The notes beneath the pieces are model-generated. The model was not told where the DNA came from. It did no database searches and worked only from the letters and a program-made list of their open reading frames with translations. From contig JAGAQU010000021.1 in NCBI GenBank assembly GCA_017622575.1, forward strand, positions 1 to 37,387: a stretch of DNA of 37,387 bases. The letters run 5' to 3'. This DNA is from Lachnospiraceae bacterium (lineage in GTDB: Bacteria; Bacillota; Clostridia; Lachnospirales; Lachnospiraceae). Below are positions 33,874-37,387 of the stretch, in pieces. The position numbers and the translations under genes were made by a program. Each line of letters begins with the position of its first letter. Position 1 is the stretch's first letter.

Positions 33874-35168
33874 AATTGTATCTGTGTATGGTGGTGGAGG
33901 GAAGTATTGCTTCCATATTATATCTGCTGCTTAAAAAGGGGTTTACCTGTGAACTTCCGCTAAAATGGAAGAGTTGTTTTTTAAGAATCAATATACTGCT
34001 GTACCTGTTACCGATTCCGTGGTTTGTGACGGAAATAAAAGCACTTTTGCGGATAACAATGGAAAAGGCGGGAATGACATTCCAGGATGGGGCTGCATCT
34101 GTGGTCTGCTATCCAGATACAGTGTGGGGAAGCATGATCATCAAAAATGCTATGGGAAGAATTATTTATGTTACTGGATATCAAAGATGTTTTCCGTTGA
34201 TTCTGGCGGGAATCCTTTTGTTTGTGATGTTGATAGTGGCATGGATTGCTGCCTATATGAAGTTTAGCAGACAATATAAAAAGGATGCAGTCTATTTGAA
34301 TGATGGAAAAACAAAAATTGCTATTTCATCGTATGTTGATTCACCTGTCACGATTGGTTTTTTTAGATCGTTGATTCTGTTGCCAGAAGGCAGGATACAG
34401 CAGGGGGTTGTAAACCATGAGAAAGCCCATGTAGCAAACAGGGACGGGATATTTCGTTTTCTTTCCTATGTGGTCATAGCGACGGAACGGTATAATCCGC
34501 TTTGCTATTTTTTACTTCAGGAGATGATTGCGGTCAGTGAAATGTACTGTGACGAGAAAGCAACGAAAGAGATGACGAAAGAAGAAAAGGCAGACTATAT
34601 GAGATACATGATAGCATCTGCGGAGAAGAAAACAAAGCTTGTGACAATGAGCCTTGGAACGGGAAAGGAACTTACAAGAGAAAGGATGATAAGAATAATG
34701 GGAAAAAATCAGAAGAAGGTTATGAAAAATTCGCTTGCGGCCTGTGTGGTTACAGTCTGCTTTTTGATCAGTGGGATTCCGGCTTTGGCATATACGGAGC
34801 CGATAATGAATACGTATGGGGAAAATGTAAATATTTCAGATCGCAATTTTAGAGAGGTTGACTGTTCAGTATTTGTCCCAGAGGGAGAAATATCGCCTTA
34901 TGAGGTTACAGTGCAGGGTTTTAGTATATGTGATCATGTGTTTGTGGATCAGGTGGGCGAGATTTTCCCTTGTAATGAGACGGAAGAAAGCCATACTAAA
35001 GCAGCATGTATACATAATTATGTGACAGGCACTTATTCAGAACATGAAAAGCATAGTAATGGAAGCTGTACGGTATTTACATATAATGCCAAGAGATGTA
35101 GTAAGTGTGGAAATGTTGTGTTGGGATCAAAAATATCGACAGTTAATTATGATGTTTGTCCTCATTGA
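33870..35168 (+). CDS. M56 family (BlaR1-like) membrane metalloprotease with Cys/His-rich ectodomain
   Basis: 432 aa. Three or four membrane segments and a cytoplasmic protease domain with the zinc motif HEKAH (183-187) and a downstream EMYCDEKA segment providing the third ligand. After the last membrane segment (about 290-310) comes an outer domain of about 120 residues. It is not the penicillin-binding sensor of BlaR1/MecR1. Instead it holds eight Cys and many His (VDCSVF, SICDHVF, FPCNE, ACIHN, SCTVF, RCSKCGN, VCPH). The CSKC and CxH groupings suggest metal or redox sensing; that is inference. It signals to the BlaI-type repressor encoded just upstream. Confidence 0.88.
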   Translation: MKLYLCMVVEGSIASILYLLLKKGFTCELPLKWKSCFLRINILLYLLPIPWFVTEIKALLRITMEKAGMTFQDGAASVVCYPDTVWGSMIIKNAMGRIIYVTGYQRCFPLILAGILLFVMLIVAWIAAYMKFSRQYKKDAVYLNDGKTKIAISSYVDSPVTIGFFRSLILLPEGRIQQGVVNHEKAHVANRDGIFRFLSYVVIATERYNPLCYFLLQEMIAVSEMYCDEKATKEMTKEEKADYMRYMIASAEKKTKLVTMSLGTGKELTRERMIRIMGKNQKKVMKNSLAACVVTVCFLISGIPALAYTEPIMNTYGENVNISDRNFREVDCSVFVPEGEISPYEVTVQGFSICDHVFVDQVGEIFPCNETEESHTKAACIHNYVTGTYSEHEKHSNGSCTVFTYNAKRCSKCGNVVLGSKISTVNYDVCPH

Positions 35169-35275
35169 TTAAGATTTATATCGTACAAGCAGGGAAGTAA
35201 TTTATTATCTTTTAGAATATACTTCCCATTGCATGTGCTTGTAACCAGAATTAGTCAAAGCTCTGTTGAAATATG

Positions 35276-35326
35276 TTGACACTATATTACAAGACGTAGT
35301 ATATTATTAATGTACTACGTCTTGTA
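35276..35326 (+). promoter_or_regulatory. Promoter overlapped by a 39-bp palindromic operator
   Basis: TTGACA (35276-35281), 18-bp spacer, TATATT (35300-35305). A perfect 14-bp inverted repeat TACAAGACGTAGTA (35288-35301)/TACTACGTCTTGTA (35313-35326) with an 11-bp centre covers the -10 region and start site. Each arm itself contains an ACTAC...GTAGT-like dyad, the shape of BlaI/MecI operators. It should control the truncated binding protein and perhaps the lipoprotein downstream. Confidence 0.7.
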
Positions 35327-35414
35327 GTTCGCATATGCACAATGAAAAAAGAGTAAAGGGGGAATAATTCAGTAATTGCTACAAAACAGTCAATCAAACA
35401 CAGGAGGAAAAAGT

Positions 35415-36196
35415 ATGTTAACAAAGAAAAAATTTATAGTATCTATGCAATAATGGACAGATTTGAGGTATACACAGTTTTGGGAAGAAAGGAAGTGTTT
35501 CAGAGTGATAGAACGTATACAATTTCCGAACTACTGAATGTTGCTTCAAAGGAAAAAACAACTTTATATAACTGCAATACCAAAACGGATAATTTGTATG
35601 ATTTATTTATTTTGAATGACGATACTTATGAGAAAGATGCTTTGCTGGAAAAGGTAGTATTAAAACAAAACTATTATATATGGTTTGAACTCTTTAGGGC
35701 AGGGCATAATGATGATTTTAGCATGATTGGATATCCTTGCGAAAAAAATATGGGGACGGGAGCAATGTTTGATGTCCCCTGCTTATATAGTATCAGCGCA
35801 AAGTCAAAAAACAAGGACCAGGCTTGGATATTTATTCGGGAAATGCTTGAAGATGACAGACAGGAGGCGATTACAGATGACTTTCCAATTAGTAAAAAGG
35901 TTTTTGAAACAAAATTACAGAGAAGCCTGAAGGTATCCGATGAAAGCGAAAGGGTTGTGTATATAATAGGAGATACGCAGATAGAAGCGAGATTGGGAGA
36001 GATATCCGAGTCGGATATCGAAAGGGTTAAAAAATGTGTATATGAAAGTAATCAGTATTATTATATGGATAAAGATTTCTTTAATATTATCAGAGAAGAA
36101 TCAGAGTCATTTTATACTGGACAGAAGACTGCAGAAGAGGTTATTGCTGTAATTAATAACAGGCTTAATATTTACTTTCATGAAAATGCATATTAA
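35415..36196 (+). pseudogene. N-terminally truncated extracellular solute-binding protein
   Basis: A good ribosome site (AGGAGG) and ATG 35415 start MLTKKKFIVSMQ and then hit TAA. A different frame carries on as KIYSIYAIMDRFEVYTVLG, IGYPCEKNMGTGAMFDVPCL, ISAKSKNKDQAWIFIREML, FPISKKVFETKL, EEVIAVINNRLNIYFHENAY. Those are the middle and C-terminal parts of a sugar-type solute-binding protein. The signal peptide, the lipobox and most of the N-terminal lobe are missing, so a deletion fused the gene start to a later part out of frame. A 247-codon product could still start at ATG 35453 but would stay in the cytoplasm and lack half the binding site. Confidence 0.7.
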
Positions 36197-36226
36197 ATGT
36201 TGTAGGAAGCCAAAGGAGGGTAAAAA

Positions 36227-36946
36227 ATGAAAAAAATAAAATTAGCAGTTATCGTGCTGATAGGAATGATTTTTCTTTGCGGATGCGGAAGCAGTACGAA
36301 GGATAATGTGGTGCAAATCGGGGAAACTGCCGTGAACTTAAACCGGATCGAGGTAAACGAAGCTATCGGAACTGTCAGAAGAGAATTTCATGTTTCGGGG
36401 AAATTAGCGGTAGGTGACGATTTCCTTAACAATGTTTTCCCTGAGAATCTTTTAACTGTCAGCATAGAGCGGGAAAATGATAACAATGTAATCATCACCG
36501 AGACGAGGTTTTATGAAAGCCAGGAGGAATGGTGGCAGATAGACTATAATCTGGGAGGAAGCTTTGAAGAATATACTTTTGCGGCAGTGGAGCCGGAAAG
36601 GAGTACGGCAAAAGAATTTTCTGCAGAGAGCGACGGGAAGCAGGTGTCTGTACTGGTAACGCCTTATGCCGTAAGCATAAACGGAGAAGAGGGCTGGATA
36701 CAGGAGAAAAAGCTTTATCAGATCGTAGCAGTCATGAAAGACGAAAGTCAGCAGGAAATCTATACGCTGCCTTTCCGAAAGGACAAGAAAATGGAAGAAA
36801 GGGAACTGCTCAGTCTGCCGTATTTGGGAGACGGCTTCCTGATAGGAGAAGAAATAAAAAGTGAAAACGGTGTGGCTACGGGAGGAAGGCTGATCTTAAA
36901 TCAGGAGATTGACCCGGAGCAAATCATAAAAGTGTATATTTATTAA
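36227..36946 (+). CDS. Putative lipoprotein of unknown function
   Basis: 239 aa. Signal peptide [20 protein letters not shown] with lipobox at residues 17-20 (LCGC). The mature part is acidic and beta-rich ([51 protein letters not shown]). I recognise no domain. AAAGGAGGG is 8 nt upstream. It starts 30 bp after the truncated binding protein with no terminator between, so it is probably in the BlaI-controlled transcript. A hairpin at 36963-36998 ends it. Confidence 0.75.
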   Translation: MKKIKLAVIVLIGMIFLCGCGSSTKDNVVQIGETAVNLNRIEVNEAIGTVRREFHVSGKLAVGDDFLNNVFPENLLTVSIERENDNNVIITETRFYESQEEWWQIDYNLGGSFEEYTFAAVEPERSTAKEFSAESDGKQVSVLVTPYAVSINGEEGWIQEKKLYQIVAVMKDESQQEIYTLPFRKDKKMEERELLSLPYLGDGFLIGEEIKSENGVATGGRLILNQEIDPEQIIKVYIY

Positions 36947-36962
36947 TAATATTCGAAAAAAG

Positions 36963-36998
36963 AAAAACTGCCGCAAAATTTTATTTGCAGCAGTTTTT
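36963..36998. terminator. Bidirectional terminator between the lipoprotein gene and the tRNA cluster
   Basis: AAAAACTGC and GCAAA (36963-36977) pair with TTTGC and GCAGTTTTT (36984-36998) with one mismatch. The A- and T-rich flanks make it usable in both directions. Confidence 0.8.
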
Positions 36999-37005
36999 CT
37001 TTTCA

Positions 37006-37078
37006 TGAGCCACCCGGGACTCGAACCCGGGACAACTTGATTAAAAGTCAAGTGCTCTACCACCTGAGCTAGTAGCCC
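37006..37078 (-). tRNA. tRNA-Lys (anticodon TTT)
   Basis: A 73-nt cloverleaf: acceptor GGGCTAC/GTGGCTC with two G-T pairs, anticodon loop CTTTTAA, T-loop GGTTCGAGTCC, discriminator A. CCA is not encoded. Last member of the minus-strand cluster. Confidence 0.95.
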
Positions 37079-37098
37079 ATATATAAAATATGATAAAA

Positions 37099-37170
37099 CT
37101 GGGCTAGCTGGATTCGAACCAGCGAATGCAGGAGTCAAAGTCCTGTGCCTTACCGCTTGGCGATAGCCCA
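37099..37170 (-). tRNA. tRNA-Gln (anticodon TTG)
   Basis: Acceptor TGGGCTA/TAGCCCA, anticodon loop CTTTGAC, T-loop GGTTCGAATCC, discriminator G. The T1-A72 closing pair is typical of tRNA-Gln. CCA is not encoded. Confidence 0.95.
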
Positions 37171-37221
37171 ATATACACCAAGCTTAACCTGGAAATGCTT
37201 GCCAATAGAAGCCTGGCAAAG

Positions 37222-37296
37222 GGTGGATAGAGGGACTCGAACCCTCGGCCTCCAGAGCCACAATCTGGCGCGCTAGCCAACTGCGCCATACCCACC
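37222..37296 (-). tRNA. tRNA-His (anticodon GTG)
   Basis: Acceptor GTGGGTA/TATCCAC with the extra 5' G(-1) opposite C73 that identifies tRNA-His, anticodon loop TTGTGGC, T-loop GGTTCGAGTCC. Confidence 0.95.
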
Positions 37297-37322
37297 ATAA
37301 AATAAAAATATAAAAAAATAAA

Positions 37323-37387
<65 letters not shown>

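Noticed and set aside
35192..35227. Terminator GGGAAGTA/TACTTCCC after the M56 protease gene
   Set aside because: The loop is long (20 nt) and no T-run follows in either direction, so I do not call it a terminator.

Overview
The window looks like the chromosome of a gut-type Lachnospiraceae (Firmicutes, Clostridia). The signs are a T-box leader, strong GGAGG ribosome sites, TTGACA/TATAAT promoters, families typical of that group (DUF5684, DUF5685, Rpn nucleases with coiled-coil tails, M56/BlaI pairs, LplB-type sugar ABC transporters) and tRNAs without an encoded CCA. The family assignment is inference; no rRNA is present. All calls are from reading the sequence, with no database search.

Region 1 (1-9700): the 3' end of a group II intron abuts a DUF5684 membrane protein gene. 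Then come a TauE/SafE permease, an Rpn-type nuclease and a decayed TrmH methyltransferase gene. A T-box leader precedes a 2-isopropylmalate synthase carrying a complete AraC DNA-binding domain at its C-terminus. nagA follows, split by a -1 frameshift at an in-frame A_AAA_AAG heptamer. A VanH-like D-2-hydroxyacid dehydrogenase, a possible IS110 transposase scrap and a second Rpn protein with a 21-bp repeat array complete the region.

Region 2 (9700-16200): small membrane proteins and a DUF5685/J-domain pair lead to a three-gene amino-acid ABC transporter. Its leader holds a strong promoter and mutually exclusive hairpins. Gamma-glutamyl hydrolase, a cytidylate-kinase-like gene and tRNA-Arg(ACG) follow.

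Region 3 (16200-17170): a 0.75-kb scar of an integrated element, bounded by 19-bp direct repeats. It keeps an integrase C-terminus, a second truncated gene end and a small convergent holin-like toxin/antisense RNA module resembling par/Fst and TxpA systems.

Region 4 (17170-29100): pyridoxal/pyridoxamine kinase, cardiolipin synthase, an unrecognised 580-aa protein, then a cello-oligosaccharide locus: cellobiose phosphorylase (GH94), a divergent LacI regulator with matching operators at both promoters, and an oligosaccharide ABC transporter.

Region 5 (29100-37387): two small unknown proteins, a THUMP-type RNA methyltransferase, a membrane-anchored amidase-fold protein that has lost its catalytic residues, RdgB, a YfcE-type phosphodiesterase, a BlaI/M56 signalling pair whose sensor has a Cys/His-rich ectodomain, a truncated solute-binding protein behind a 39-bp BlaI-like palindrome, a lipoprotein, and a tRNA cluster (Arg-His-Gln-Lys on the minus strand).

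The most interesting items are the LeuA-AraC fusion under a T-box, the possible programmed frameshift in nagA, the amino-acid transporter attenuator, the type I toxin module in the element scar, the amidase pseudoenzyme, and the BlaI/M56 system with its non-beta-lactam sensor.
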